Source of the DNA: Steromphala cineraria
Lineage: Eukaryota; Mollusca; Gastropoda; Trochida; Trochidae
Assembly (NCBI GenBank): GCA_916613615.1
Contig: OU744732.1
Span: forward strand, 60,649,227 to 60,713,226
Reading direction: 5' to 3'
Length of the DNA stretch: 64,000 nucleotides
Position numbers and translations under genes: made by a program. The notes under the pieces are model-generated. The model saw only the letters and a list, made by a program, of their open reading frames with translations. It was not told the DNA's origin and did not search any database. Each line of letters starts with the position of its first letter. Position 1 is the first letter of the stretch. Shown one piece after another: positions 47,446 to 59,599 of the stretch.

Positions 47446-50400
47446 CTAATATAGTGGCACAGTCAATGCAATTTACATAAATGACCGTTATGCTTATGAG
47501 AATAGATGATCAATTGTCATCAGCCGCTCGGTAACAAATCACTGTCGTCAAAATCTCTCTGAAGAAACATGAAGCCATATTGATGTGAATCCTGTGGTGC
47601 ATAGTTTATAGTCTTCTACAAATGTGTTAACAGGGATAATTTGTCTTAAGACTTAGTCTATGTTATCAGCAGTGATGCGATAAACAACGCTTTATATTTG
47701 TTATTTGCTTATTGAGGAATTTAATCGTGTGATGTTCCTTTTTCTACATGTACGCTCCCGTCCATGAGATTCAATACTATTTTGAAGAAAAGAAGTCAAT
47801 ATGTAATGACATTTTGATCAGACGTGTATGTTTATGTTTGGCCTGTTTCTCATCGATATCAATAACACAACTTTGTCAATAGCACATCCAAACGTTGACT
47901 GACGTTTCCTTTACTCCATAATTACAAACATCTCCGCCCATTGACCTCTAACTGACGACACGGCAATCATGTCCATTGTTCTTTGATTACTTTTGTTAAT
48001 GCATCTGACCAGTCAAGCAAGTTATAGATACGTTATAATCAGTACCATAAATATTCTGCCCGTAGTTTCACCTTCCGTAGTACAGATTCAATTATTTTTT
48101 CTGTTTATAAACAAAACATGTCGTTATTGTAGCTATGAGCCTTAACCATTATAAGCATATGTATATATTGTAGTTTTATATTAGGAAAAAACAAAAGTCT
48201 TTCTTTATAAGGTTATAAAGGCATATAATTTATGAATATACCTCTCACAGAAAATTCAGCAATATGCATATTTGAAACATGAGCATTGTGTCTAAATTGC
48301 ATGTTTAGGAGGGAGGTTGTGTTCAATGTGATCAATGGACTGATTTGAGGGTTAGTGTCCTATACGTTATTCTGCTTACATTATTTCTAAATGTATTGCT
48401 ACCGATAATGTGTACATTTTGTTCTTAAAAATGATATCCTTGTTGCTCAATTTTTGAGAAGTATATGTCTGTCATTGTTCAATCAGTCTTGAAACAATTA
48501 ATTTCAGGAGCTAATTACACGCTTTAATGAGGTTTGATACTTCCAAGACTCTCAACCAAATTTAATACTTTATCACAGCTAAATGAAAAAGTCTCATGGA
48601 TTAAGTTATCATTAACTATATCTGCTGTCAAATCCTAGATAACATTCCCTAAGACCCTAAGGCTCTAAAGGTTTATCACAGTTATCTCTGAGGTTGATTT
48701 TTATATGGGCCAATGTGTAAAGGAATATTTGTAGTTTTTTGCAACTTTGATAATAAACAATGTGCCCATAACGTACTTTTTACGAAATGCCGTTTTATAA
48801 GTACATTCTTCGTTTAGAAAATACTGATATTTTGGTTCCCATGTCGTAAACATGGTCTGCGTTTGTATTCATAGAACATCTTCTATGTCCATCATTTGTT
48901 TCATGTAATTTAAAGGATAGATATGCTTGTCCCATTCACCATCCCGAAACTTTGTAATAATTCAGAACAGAGCCGAACAGAACATAATTTTATTTGTAAA
49001 GGGAACTCGTAGTTATAAAACTATTTAATAATTCTATTAGAATACAAGTGTATACCAACTTGTTTTCAATAGGACATACTTTATGAAACATAATCATTTG
49101 TCACTAGCAAACCGTGTCTAATTTTGACACTGGGTTTTAGCCGACAACTTTCATTTAAATGCCTTTTTAGAATGCTGTTTAAGTCTGAAAGCATGATGTC
49201 ACAATGACGAAACGTTTTGGAGTCACAATGATAGTTGACCGTTGCCAGGTTTTAAAGACTTTGGTTTTAAAAATTCGTCAATGACTTTTCTTGGTCTAAT
49301 ATAAAGATATCTAAAGATATTGCCTCATCACAACAACTCATGTGGTTTATATTTTTAAAACTGTTTCTTAACTTTATTTACCAGGAATTCTATTTATAAA
49401 AGTTCTTTGTTCTCAGATTGATGACTTGCAAATTATCTAACATATCTGAGTTGGTAACTGTATGACATATTTTTGCAACTATTATTCTTTTGGAAACAAT
49501 ACAAAAAGAGCTTTTATGTACACTCAATTAGACCACAACACATATCCACTGTCCTTAATCGTGAGTTTGATTGTATCAATGTGCTCAAGTCTTGTAAATG
49601 GAAAACAAATTGTACCGTGAGTCAATTGGTGACTTAATAATCCATGGTCAAAAGCATAAGGGTACTTTCTAATTAGACAGAGGGACACTATTAAACAAAG
49701 GGTCACAAATCAGCTATATACATTTTATTACCCCTCTGAGAGAAGCATAAACTGACATATAGGGCGTATTATATGACTTGTTTTCACACAGGTATGATAT
49801 ATATGATATATCCTATACCCTTGTGACCTGTAAACTGGTGGTGGGATTAGGGTTTCTTTTGGCTGCTGTGTACTTGCGAACTAGTTGAATCTTTATCTAG
49901 TTTCAGTTATTAATCATGTAAAAGACTTAGTAATAAATTCGTTCAATAACTATAGCTTACATATATATAGCTTATATTTTAATCCACTGTTGCAAATACA
50001 ACGTTGCTTTTTCCACATTTTATGTATATACACAAAGTTTTCTTTAACAATGTTTTCATTATAAAAACATACCCTGAAGGGATCCTCAGTAAAGGAGCAT
50101 TACAAAATATCCCTTAATGAGTTGAAACGTTACAATGAGAACATTGTTTATTAACTTGTATAGGTTCTCTTGTTGTAAAATATGGATGTAATGAATTAAA
50201 CAGAGTACATTATTGAAATAGATGAGATCAACATGCACATGTAATGTTGCAGAATATTTTATATCTATTTTTATCAGTCACACCTGAAGCATTGTAATAT
50301 TTATCTATTGGTACTGAGAAGATGAGTCTTATCGTACTTATTTTCCACATAACTCAATCACCAGCTTCTGACATCTTGTTTGATGTTCAAATGTGTAAAG

Positions 50401-50455
50401 TACTTATTTTACTACATCAACCAATTATCGCTGATGACATCTTGTTTGAAGTCAT
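47446..50455. other. AT-rich stretch without recognised gene
   Basis: Only a 60-codon minus frame is present, and I saw no RNA gene or repeat partner. Small local repeats such as ATATATGATATATC near 49797 are within expectation for AT-rich DNA. Confidence 0.4.
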
Positions 50456-51090
50456 ATGAACTTGAAACAGGCGAATCAGGCATTTGGCATTGCATTACTG
50501 ATATGGTTTTACTGGGAGGACGAAACAATTACTGAGCGCCAAGTAAGCTCACAAAGTGATATCTCACACATGTACATGAAATGGGAATCATAATTTGTTC
50601 ATCACCTATCCAGATCATAACTGGTGACTATTACGGACTTAGGATGCTTCAATAAGCGATAAACTCAGTGAATCATACAAACATAGAGTCAGTCTGTGAC
50701 CTGGAGGGTTTAAAAGATATAGATAGTTCCAGCTTCCTTGTGCTTATTACTATTTATTGTATTAACAAGGAATATTAGACAAATATAGCAAGGCAACTGG
50801 AATGAAAATAAATGACTGTCCATGTCCATGACAACTTATAAATTTAGATTATATGAATAACTGAGATATTTTTTATTCTTATCATTTTTCTCTAAAATGG
50901 CGTTTCAATTTTTCTTACACACTTAAGAGCAATTCTATAGTCACCTTCTTCCTGTTGTTTTCTAATGAAATAACAGTCACCCATTCCAGTTGATTACTTG
51001 TGATATAACAGACACTTTATTCAAGTTGATTACTCACTAGAGTGGTGATATAGTTTATCGTCACCCAGTAGACAATATTGTAAAGCAGTT
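50456..51090 (+). repeat. Segmental block P, copy 1 (most diverged)
   Basis: About 50460-50715 resembles 59440-59970 without its MITE (GAAACAATTACTGAGCGCC, ACATGTACATGAAAT, CTGTGACCTGGAGGG). About 50960-51060 holds two diverged units of the 36-bp repeat (ATAACAGTCACCCATTCCAG and ATAACAGACACTTTATTCA). No protein frame. Confidence 0.65.
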
Positions 51091-51419
51091 TTATTAATTA
51101 TTTTCGTGTAATATGATTTAACTATTTTTTATAAGATAAAATTGAATGTTATAAATCATTCCAAAATTGATTTTGATCTAACAGACAAAGAAAACATATT
51201 CCATATGAAAATCAATTAACATGTTTATTTTTCACATATTGACAACATTTTTAAATGGCAGTGTTAATTATATTTTCGTACCCCTATTATGTATTATTGT
51301 TAACGTGTTTTTACTTTTACATCACATGCCTCTTAGTTATTATGTAAATTAAAACAAATTGTTGTGTCTCTTTCTGTAACCATTCAATTCAAACTAAGAA
51401 GAAAAGTTGTTTATTATAT

Positions 51420-51830
51420 AATTAGCAATGAAATATAGGGTTATACGGTGAAAATATAATCCAAATTTTAAGAAAAGCAGTAGAAAGTCATATTTTCACT
51501 GCAGTGAAAATATAATCCATATTTTCACCGTGGTGAGAAAAGTAGGACAGAACCTATTACCTCCCCTTGAAACACGATTATCTCCTTTTGAGGAAATCGA
51601 ACGCACATCTCGCGTCACGGAGTTGTTTTGGATTGAAGAAAAACGACTCTTTACGATGTTTTCGGTATGTTATTGTTAACATTTTGCAGTGACAATGTAT
51701 CCTTCGATATCGAAAAACAACTAGAAGTTCATATCTTGTTGTTGTAGTTAATAATTGTTCATTTTATTGCAAAAAAAAATGACAAAGCGAGAGATCTGAC
51801 ACACCGACATAGCGCTTCCCTCACTGTATC
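51420..51830 (-). repeat. Dispersed repeat with GCAGTGAAAATAT palindromes, copy 2
   Basis: Reverse-complement partner of 15125-15510 with the same order of landmarks, including the ATTTTCACTGCAGTGAAAAT palindrome near 51493 and TTCGATATCGAA near 51703. The ends are not sharply visible. Confidence 0.7.
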
Positions 51831-52102
51831 CGTTCGCGTCAAAACTGACTTTCCAAAATAGATAAGGAGCCTTTGTTTCACCTTATTATAACCAAAAACA
51901 TATTGTGGATCTGATATCATTTAACATTCCCACATTATATATTTTTCGAAAAACTATTTCCGGTTAAATATCGCATTAGAGATACAGAGAAAGGTAAATG
52001 GAGTTGCTTGAGTCTCATTCATCACATAAGGAAAACTTTGCCTTCCGATGTCCGACAACTCTGTTTTATGATCTTAAAATTATATAATAAATAGCCTAAT
52101 TC

Positions 52103-52171
52103 GTGAAGTGAGAAAGTGACATTTTGACTCGTGGCTGCGCCACTCGTGAAAATATCACTTTCTCACTCCAC
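52103..52171. repeat. 69-bp hairpin
   Basis: GTGAAGTGAGAAAGTGACAT...CTCGTGG pairs with CCACTCGTGAAAATATCACTTTCTCACTCCAC around a short loop, giving a stem of about 32 bp with a few mismatches. It is probably a small foldback element. It lies about 115 bp left of TTAA-MITE copy 5. Confidence 0.8.
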
Positions 52172-52286
52172 TCGATGAGATAGAAATGATATTCGGCAAA
52201 AACAATGAAAAGGTCTTTATTTATTATTTCATATTTTAGCTTGAACAGTTGAACGACATGTTTATTAATATTAGTGAACACATTAA

Positions 52287-52597
52287 AGGGGCTGTTATTT
52301 TTTGATAATTTAAAATTTAAAATTGTCACTGATAATTGTAAGTTAACGCTAAATGTATTATTACAAAAGCCAATCATCCATAGTCAGAGAACAAAGTATG
52401 AAGATTCACAGAAAATCCTTTGGCGGCCATTTTGTGTGAACACCTTTAATTCATTCTGTGTAAGAAAGGGAACTTTAAGTTATATATTTGAATTATTACT
52501 GCTCCATTTAGTTAAATACATTGTCTTTCAATTGGAACCATTAATTTTCATTTTTCTGACATTACTTTATATTCCCCTAAAAACGTGCTACTGCCCC
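52287..52597 (+). mobile_element. TTAA-MITE family, copy 5
   Basis: TTAA (52283-52286) precedes AGGGGCTGTTAT. The right end CGTGCTACTGCCCC is followed by TTAA (52598-52601). The body is shorter (311 bp) through internal deletions but keeps GGCGGCCATTTTGTGTGAAC. The 122- and 93-codon frames overlapping it are artefacts. Confidence 0.8.
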
Positions 52598-52969
52598 TTA
52601 AATATAGTGAAAGATGAAAGAAACCTGCTGATGGTAAAATGAATTCTTATTGTTGTTTTGTAAGCTTTAAACTATGATACAATATAGTTTGTGATTTCCT
52701 TAGCAAATCACATTTCTTGAATGGCCCACCTACACTGTCTGGGCGGAAATTGTAAAACGTGTTGAAAGGCATTCTAATAAAATATCTGTTCATGACTTTT
52801 TATGAATTATATCTCTGCAGCGGTTCCTTTATTAGGGACATTAAAAGCATTCTGTAAGTACAGGAACTAAAACGTGCTGAGTTGGAGAGATTCTGGGATA
52901 TGGCGTGCACATTTATTGGGCTTGCGTTAATGTTTGATCTGCAATATGTTAAGCCACTCTAAAACTGAC

Positions 52970-53665
52970 TCTCAGTTAACTCATAAAGTGAATTCTTAGA
53001 CATGTACATGAAATTAATATCACACTTATTTCTTCACCTATCTACATCATTGCTGATGACTAATATGTGCTGAGGATAATTCAATAAGCGGGAAACCAGT
53101 GAAACATACGAATCTGGTTAGACTCTGTCTGTGACCTGAGGGCATTGGTAATCTTGGTCTAGGAAGTAAGGAAGTAAGAGTAAGTCTGCAACCTCTGATT
53201 TGATATCTAGAAGTAATAGCAGTGAACTTGGGCAATGTAAGCTGAGTCAAACTTATTTACTGTAAACGATTACTATTTGGAAAAAAGCTTATTTTCAAAC
53301 AAAATCTTATTCAATTTAGAACCAGGTGAAATGTTACTTATTTAAATTTTCTAAATAGTTAAGAACTATACATAATTAGCACATTCTTTCTACACATCCT
53401 AACATTCCTCTGGAGGAAGATGAGATAACGATCACTTTATTCGGGTTGATTACTCATGACTTTGAAGCACAGGAACCAGTTACGAGTTACGGAACAAATA
53501 AAACGAATATTGAATACCCATTAGAGTGAAATGGAAAACATGTCTATGTCACCAATAATGGTAAGAATAAGTCTCATATCATCTATTTACACAATATAAA
53601 CTGCCTCTGGAGGCCGATGAGTTAACAATCACTTAACCGGTTGATTATTCCTGCAATGGACCAAA
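52970..53665 (+). repeat. Segmental block P, copy 2
   Basis: About 52975-53140 matches 59515-59970 without its MITE (GAATTCTTAGACATGTACATG, ATCATTGCTGATGACTAATA). About 53215-53465 matches 60025-60290 (GCAGTGAACTTGGGCAATGT, TTCCTCTGGAGGAAGATGAG). Here the 36-bp repeat is a single unit (53422-53457), followed by GAAGCACAGGAACCAGTTACGAG. The 67-codon minus frame is not conserved as protein. Confidence 0.75.
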
Positions 53666-54362
53666 TGGATGCAAAGATGATGTTGTGCAAAATGTGCAAA
53701 CATTAATGATAAAGGATAGAAATTGAAGAAAATAAACAGTAATTGAAGTTTATTTGAATATATACTTTGAGTATATACTGAGTCCTTCATAATTAATTTC
53801 GGAACGATATTCGGTATTAGGAACAGTCGGTGGGGGGAAAAAAGGCTGCATTAATTATAGCGAATTGAAATAAATTTTAGATATCTTAACTTCTTATTAA
53901 CTGACAGCATTTAAATTTATTGTATTTTTTTTATGATTTAATGAATCTCGTACAAATTTGAAAACTATATTTTGATCCCTTATTTTTCAATATCAAATCT
54001 ATTCATCGCCCAATCATTGTTTAAAGGCATAAACGAGAATTCATCCCTCACGTATGTCTGATACATCAGACTTTTGCTTGTTTTAAAACTTTCTAGAGCA
54101 ATGACGCGTCAACAAATTTATGTCAAATAAAGTGCTCTCTATCTACAACAGTGTTTTCTTACCTTAATTCGATACTTCATCAAGTTAAATGTTAAATGTC
54201 ATGCATTCTGTGCAAATCACAATTTGGAATTGCGATTCATGCACCCTATGTGGGACACAAAATTAAAATGATATTTTCCTCGAGAATGAAAATGTGCATA
54301 AATTTCACTAGATGTATGCCTGTCACATACATTCAAAACCGATTCTTTTAAGTAATATATAG
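53666..54362. other. AT-rich stretch without recognised gene
   Basis: A small CTTTGAGTATATACT/AATATATACTTTGAG repeat lies near 53757-53780. Nothing else was recognised. Confidence 0.4.
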
Positions 54363-54508
54363 AGAATCTCACCCAAGTGTCTTATGATATCAAATATATC
54401 AACACAAGTTGATAAAAGTTACAAATATCCGAGGCTTGCCGAGGATATTTTACTTTTATCAACGAGTGTTGATATATTTGATATCAGAAGACACGAGGGT
54501 GAGATTCT
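54363..54508. repeat. 146-bp foldback
   Basis: AGAATCTCACCC (from 54363) pairs with GGGTGAGATTCT (to 54508), and the inner TGATATCAAATATATCAACA pairs with TGTTGATATATTTGATATCA. The arms are about 65-70 bp with scattered mismatches around a short centre near CGAGGCTTGCCGAGG. The 71-codon frame across it is a by-product. Confidence 0.9.
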
Positions 54509-54510
54509 AT

Positions 54511-54869
54511 TTATCATCCAAAATCATTTTTCATCACATTTGCTTGAAAAATTGTACATCTTTGAACACTGCATAGCTCTAAAACTCCTATACCCGTGAT
54601 GTCATAGCACTGTGACGTCATGGTGTTCATGACGTCATAGCATTGTGACGTCATTGTGTTTATGACGTCATAACATGGTGACGTCATTTGTGTTTATGAC
54701 GTCATAACATGGTGACGTTATTTCTGATGATGCAAAACGTTTGTGATGTCATGTCCCTTCTGTTGACAGGGCATTGTTCATAATCTACTGTCAAAGCGAT
54801 ATCTCCTAGGAGATATTGCTTGATCTTCCACAAGCGATATCTCCTGTGGAACACAGTTTTGGATGATAA
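54511..54869. mobile_element. Putative MITE bearing a CRE array
   Basis: TTATCATCCAAAA (54511-54523) and TTTTGGATGATAA (54857-54869) are perfect 13-bp inverted ends around 333 bp of non-coding sequence. The interior holds six perfect TGACGTCA sites and a near-perfect 26-bp palindrome (54795-54820) centred on CCTAGG, with a partial repeat AGCGATATCTCCT at about 54833. No target duplication could be fixed. The element adjoins the foldback at 54363-54508, and the two may be one unit. Confidence 0.5.
54613..54720. promoter_or_regulatory. Cluster of six perfect CRE palindromes
   Basis: TGACGTCA occurs at 54613, 54630, 54646, 54663, 54679 and 54697, and TGACGTTA at 54713; all intervals are 16-18 bp. 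TGACGTCA is the full cAMP-response element bound by CREB/ATF bZIP dimers. The regular spacing comes from a tandem repeat of about 33-34 bp containing two sites, so it may reflect repeat growth and not selection for binding. No neighbouring gene was seen. Confidence 0.7.
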
Positions 54870-55470
54870 AATATTGTTTCAGACGACGTTGAATATGAGC
54901 TTTTCTTTTGGACACTACTTAAGTAAACAAGTTTACTGGTTAACAAAGTTCAAGAATCATAAACAAACCCTGTGTAGTGAGTGACCATTGGTCTCCACAA
55001 GTTTGATAAAAAACTTTGGAATTATTGGAGCTAATGATTATCAGTGTCATATGAACAATTACAAATCAAGAAGCTACACTGAGTAAGACAAACATTGCCA
55101 TATTTATTTTTAATCTACGAGGTTGATGTTTTTATCCAAGAATATCTTCTGAGCTTAAGTCTATAGTTGATGCCTGGCAGAGTGTAACGTCAAGCAATTG
55201 ACGATTTTGTGTGTCTAGTAAGGTGTTATTTACGTGTTCGTATTTCAATAATTAAAGGTTGTTTTTCTCGGAGTGCATGATGGAATGAAATAGTATCATT
55301 TTCAAAATAACAGTATATATGGTTGGCATTAACATTCTATGGTTTACAGCCAAAGGAAATAAATATTGTTTCTCATGTATGATAATAATACTATCATTAT
55401 CAATAAAAACATGCCATCTTATACATGCAAGTACTTAATAGTGGATACATATATACAAATAACAATCAAT
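54870..55470. other. AT-rich stretch without recognised gene
   Basis: No frame above 60 codons and no repeat partner was recognised. Confidence 0.4.
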
Positions 55471-55477
55471 CAGTTAC

Positions 55478-57347
55478 CTGAAAGAATGTTCACAAAATAT
55501 CATTGATATCTCCAGATTTGAGCCTGCAGGGTCACATTTCAAAGATAGATTTGAAATATTCATATTCTTCATACTTTCCCCAAGTTGTGAGTTCATGGCG
55601 TGATTCCAAAACTTTAGTAGGAAAAAAATGGTTGGACAGTAATTAAGATAAAAAGGAGAATGAAAATGTAACATATGTTCATTATAAATAATCATTTTTA
55701 ATTGCAGACTTTATTTTAACTTTCATGTTAAGTTTTCTTGTGTTTTCCATATTTTTATTTGGGTTACACATATTCCATCTAATCTAACGATGTAGTCATA
55801 TCATCATAATCAACAAGACACATAAGACAATTGTTTGGTGAACCAGAAAATTTAGATTTTGTTGACTGAACATTATGGAGGACATGGTATTGTTATTCAG
55901 TAGTCATATTCATATGATAATATGCATATTAACCCTGTAATGACTTGTGATATGAAATAATTCGTTCTCATTTGAAACATATATGTTGGCTTTTTATTGT
56001 TTAACAAATACAAATTATCAACAATAATTCAAAGTTACACGACGAAACTGAACTTACGTCCTAGTGCCAAGACAATGACTAAGTGGTCAATAGGGAGCAA
56101 TTGTTATTTCCATCACACAGATGCCAATAGCAGCTTCTTTAAGAAAATTCAATAAGAACAGTCCTTTACTATCATCAGTTCATAAAACCTCCGCTTATGT
56201 GTTTTCAATTTCTTCATTTTAAACACATACATTTGGATGTTCAAATTCTGATTCAATATGTGATAATGGGTGATTCATGAATGATTAAGCTGATGGACAA
56301 ACCTTTTTTTATGGTTTTAGTCTGATAGAAATAATCAACTTAAATTTGTTTAATGATATAGCCTCTTACTTATCAATGTGTTCAGGTACATTTACTAGTG
56401 TAGAGCTGCGTACCTTCGTTTCTGCACTTGCTTGCTTTTCTTAGTGCAGATATCATGTAGTCTGGTTTCGCATTAACTCCAGTAGCAGTTACAAACATTC
56501 ACAAATTTTCCATGTGTAGAATTACTATTCCAAATCAATATTTCGGGATCGTCCCGTCACTTGTGCTTGATTTTGATATTAAGCATGGTTGAATAGAGAA
56601 ATGGGGTCATATTTGTGAAATTCAGAATTTCTTCAAGTTCGATTAAAATGTTCCATATAAACTTTGTAAGAAGAATATAAGTATAATGACATTGCCTTCT
56701 TGTAAAGGATTTAGATCTGAAGCTGTTGGTCTCTTATGAAAGATTGTGAAGAGCAAAATATGAAAGCATGTCTTCGAAAGTTTGACCACAGGTCACCTCA
56801 ATGCTCTACCAACTTTGTTACGGTTATATAGTGGGTATGACATACAAATAAGTAAACACAAACTGAATCTGAAATTATGTAGTGAAATTTCAACCTTATC
56901 TGTTTCGCTTTCGCAATTCCATGGTGCCCCATAGACATTCCAAATCACATTATATTTGCACTAGAATACGTAGGTAAGTGAACAACATTATTTACGCAGA
57001 TATATATGTAAGTTGGTAGTTTTATTTTGTCACTAGTCATGATATAAAAGATAAAATAGTTGTATGTGTAAATGTAAATGTGAGTGACCATATTCGTATA
57101 AATTTTCGCATAAGCTTAAGTATAAATTTAATCTAAAATTGCTTTGTAAACGAATTTATTAAAATTCAATTGTTTTGTGACAGTATCGTTTCATACACTG
57201 CAAAGATCTCTTTCAATTACTGAATTGCGAATGTTGTAAAAATCATTTAACTTTTTACTAGCTTTGCCATTTATCCGTGACGTTGTTATTTCTCTTCGTT
57301 ATCTCTTTTGTTAACAACGCTGTCACTAAATCCTTATTCGCAATACA
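55478..57347 (+). repeat. Segmental block Q, copy 1
   Basis: The block matches 60863-62747 over about 1.87 kb in direct orientation, with few differences. Sequence runs in register from TGAAAGAATGTTCACAAAAT to ATCCTTATTCGCAATA. One visible indel is an extra 25-30 bp near 61190-61215 in copy 2 (CAAGTGGTTTCAAAATGAAT). The 73-codon minus frame at its left edge recurs in copy 2 with several substitutions and different ends; it has no recognisable domain and is not proposed as a gene. Confidence 0.9.
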
Positions 57348-57349
57348 TA

Positions 57350-57760
57350 AAATTTACATCTATAACTGAATATGAGGATGATCAGTCTAGGTGACGTCAT
57401 GGGAAAATAACAAGCATTGATAATCAATATTTAAGGTCAATTCGTAATTGTATATAAGCTCTATATATTAAGTCTTTTAAACAGTTTGTTTGCTAGTTGA
57501 AATGTTTTTTCTTTTTGATATTTCATATAGCATAAACTTTATGTTTTGAACAAAAAAATGATTGGAAAATTTTGCAAACAAAACTGAAGAATAAATAATT
57601 GGATAAGATTTAATAATTATTGGTCTTAACATTGTTATAAGTTGGCACTTATGTGAAGAAATGGTTAAAAGGAATTACCCTCAATCAAAAATGAAGAACA
57701 TCTACGAGAAATTAAGAAGTAAAAATATGTATACTGATGATGCTTACGTTCCCCTCTGGA
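57350..57760. other. AT-rich stretch without recognised gene
   Basis: Nothing was recognised between block Q and the HINE-like element. Confidence 0.4.
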
Positions 57761-57765
57761 TTTTT

Positions 57766-58317
57766 AGCTCATCTGGCCTGTAAGGCCCGATGGCTCATAG
57801 CATGGCATGGTGTCCGGCGTCCGGCCGTCTTTGTGGAATTTCGACTTCTTCTCCAGAACCATAAGACCTAGAAAGCTGAGACTTTGTGTATGGACTCCTT
57901 GACTAGTGAGGATTATAGATTATATCTTTGGTTGTCCTTTGACCCCTTTCAAGGGCCAGAGGGGCCACGCCCTAGAAACCTTTTTTCATCATCTTCCCCC
58001 GAACCATAAGGCCTAGAAAGCTGAAACTTTGTGTCCAGACTCCTTGACTAGTGAGAATTACAACTTGTAGCTTTGACTGCCCTTTAACCCCTATTAAGGG
58101 CCAGCGAGGCCACGCACTTATAACCTATTTTCATCTTCTTCTCCAGAAGCATCAGACCTAGAAAGCTGAAACTTTGTGGGCAAACTCCTTAGTTAGATAA
58201 GGAGGATTCCAAATTGTAGCTTTGGTGACCCTCTGGTTCAAAGTAAGAGGGAACCACATTTGCCAGATCCTAAATTGATATGAAGCCTATTGAGCTACAG
58301 AGCGACTTGCTCTATTT
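57766..58317 (+). mobile_element. Helentron/HINE-like element, short relative
   Basis: This is the same plan as 40147-41899: AGCTCATCTGGCC start, hairpin CATCTGGCC/GGCCCGATG, a short GTCCGGCGTCCGGCCGTC tract, three units of about 142-145 bp (GACTTCTTCTCCAGAACC, AGCTGAAACTTTGTG, AGGGCCAG), then TGAGCTACAGAGC and the 3' hairpin AGAGC/GCTCT before ATTTG. The units are clearly diverged from those at 40 kb, while the terminal hairpins are kept. No coding capacity. Confidence 0.7.
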
Positions 58318-58319
58318 GT

Positions 58320-59120
58320 ATATTTTCTTAAATTTTATTTGATTCAATTTTTGGAAGTTTATTTCAGAATGAGCAATTACTCTTAATGTTACATCTTTGA
58401 TCTCTTCAGTGTTGATTTCTTTTGAAAAAAGTGATGAATGATTTCAGCCTCTGATCCAGGGAGCTAACCTCTCCTCAATCTTCTTACAAGTGAAGAGGTT
58501 GACTTAACAACTTAAACATTGTAAGGATAAAGAATAAAGGGATAACGATTTTAGTTGGAAATAAAGTCTATTGTGATATCATGGTTTCAAAATGAATTCT
58601 GGCCACTGTATCGTTCAAGTACTATAACCTTTGGACAAATATTATGACAAAATTTGTTTGAACCACTTTACTTTCTAACCAAACAGGGTTATTTTACATA
58701 CATCTAGACTTTGGTTTCCACCATACAAACAAGTTATTTTGCTAATCCTTCTGATTTGTTTTGTTATCAACATCATTACGTTAACTTTCCCTTGAATGGG
58801 CAGTGGCAAGGTTTTTTAAGATTTTATATTAAAAAACTTTTCAACTTGTGTTCCGTGGCAATCATCCAGCATTTGCGGCTGTAGAATCAAGGCTTAAATA
58901 TAGTAAGCGATGAAAACTAGCACGTGTATTGCCAAGAAGATATAAGTTTGAAGACACGAATGCAAAGTGATTTCTGTGTAGAATTTACAGTATCATTAAA
59001 TAAAGTAACAAATAACAGAGAATAAATTGGTAATCATGTTATTATGTTCATTAAATAAAGACAGCATCATCGCCCTTAAAGATCCTACATGTACTTCATG
59101 GTAACATCGTCCAATTAAGA
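58320..59120. other. AT-rich stretch without recognised gene
   Basis: No frame or repeat of note up to the microsatellite. The minus frame reading through 58996-59226 is low-complexity (alternating R/E and T/D) because of that microsatellite. Confidence 0.4.
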
Positions 59121-59125
59121 AACAT

Positions 59126-59170
59126 CTCTCTCTCTCTGTGTCTGTCTGTCTGTCTCTCTCTCTCTCTCGT
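59126..59170. repeat. (TC)n/(TCTG)n compound microsatellite
   Basis: Alternating CT runs flank a short TCTG run. It lies about 215 bp left of block P copy 3. Confidence 0.95.
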
Positions 59171-59599
59171 TCATCATTATTATATTTCTTTGAATCATAG
59201 ATTTCCTTCCCTTTATATGAATACAATTATTTGGAATAATTGCTTGACATTTAACAAAACTCAGCATGTCAATTTAATAAAGAATATCAGACTTTCTGTT
59301 AATCAATACAATCAATTTAAGACTTTTATTTCCATTTTAATGTTATTCTATATGTAGGCACTGCATGATCAGTAAACTTCGTAGTAAAGAGCAAGTGAAA
59401 CTTCAAAGAAACTCACCTGAGCTGAAGACATATGAACTGGAAATAAGCTAGTCACACCTTCAGCATTGCACTATTGGTATGATTATACAGAGAAGATGAA
59501 ACAATTACTGAGCGCCCAGTTAACTCATGAAGTGAATTCTTAGACATGTACATGAAATTGATATCACACTTATTTCATCACCTATCTACATCATTGCTG

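Noticed and set aside
52096..52642. Overlapping frames of 93 and 122 codons
   Set aside because: They lie across a hairpin and a TTAA-MITE; the other copies of the MITE do not keep the frames.
58996..59226. Arg/Glu-Asp/Thr-rich protein
   Set aside because: A translation of the (TC)n/(TCTG)n microsatellite.
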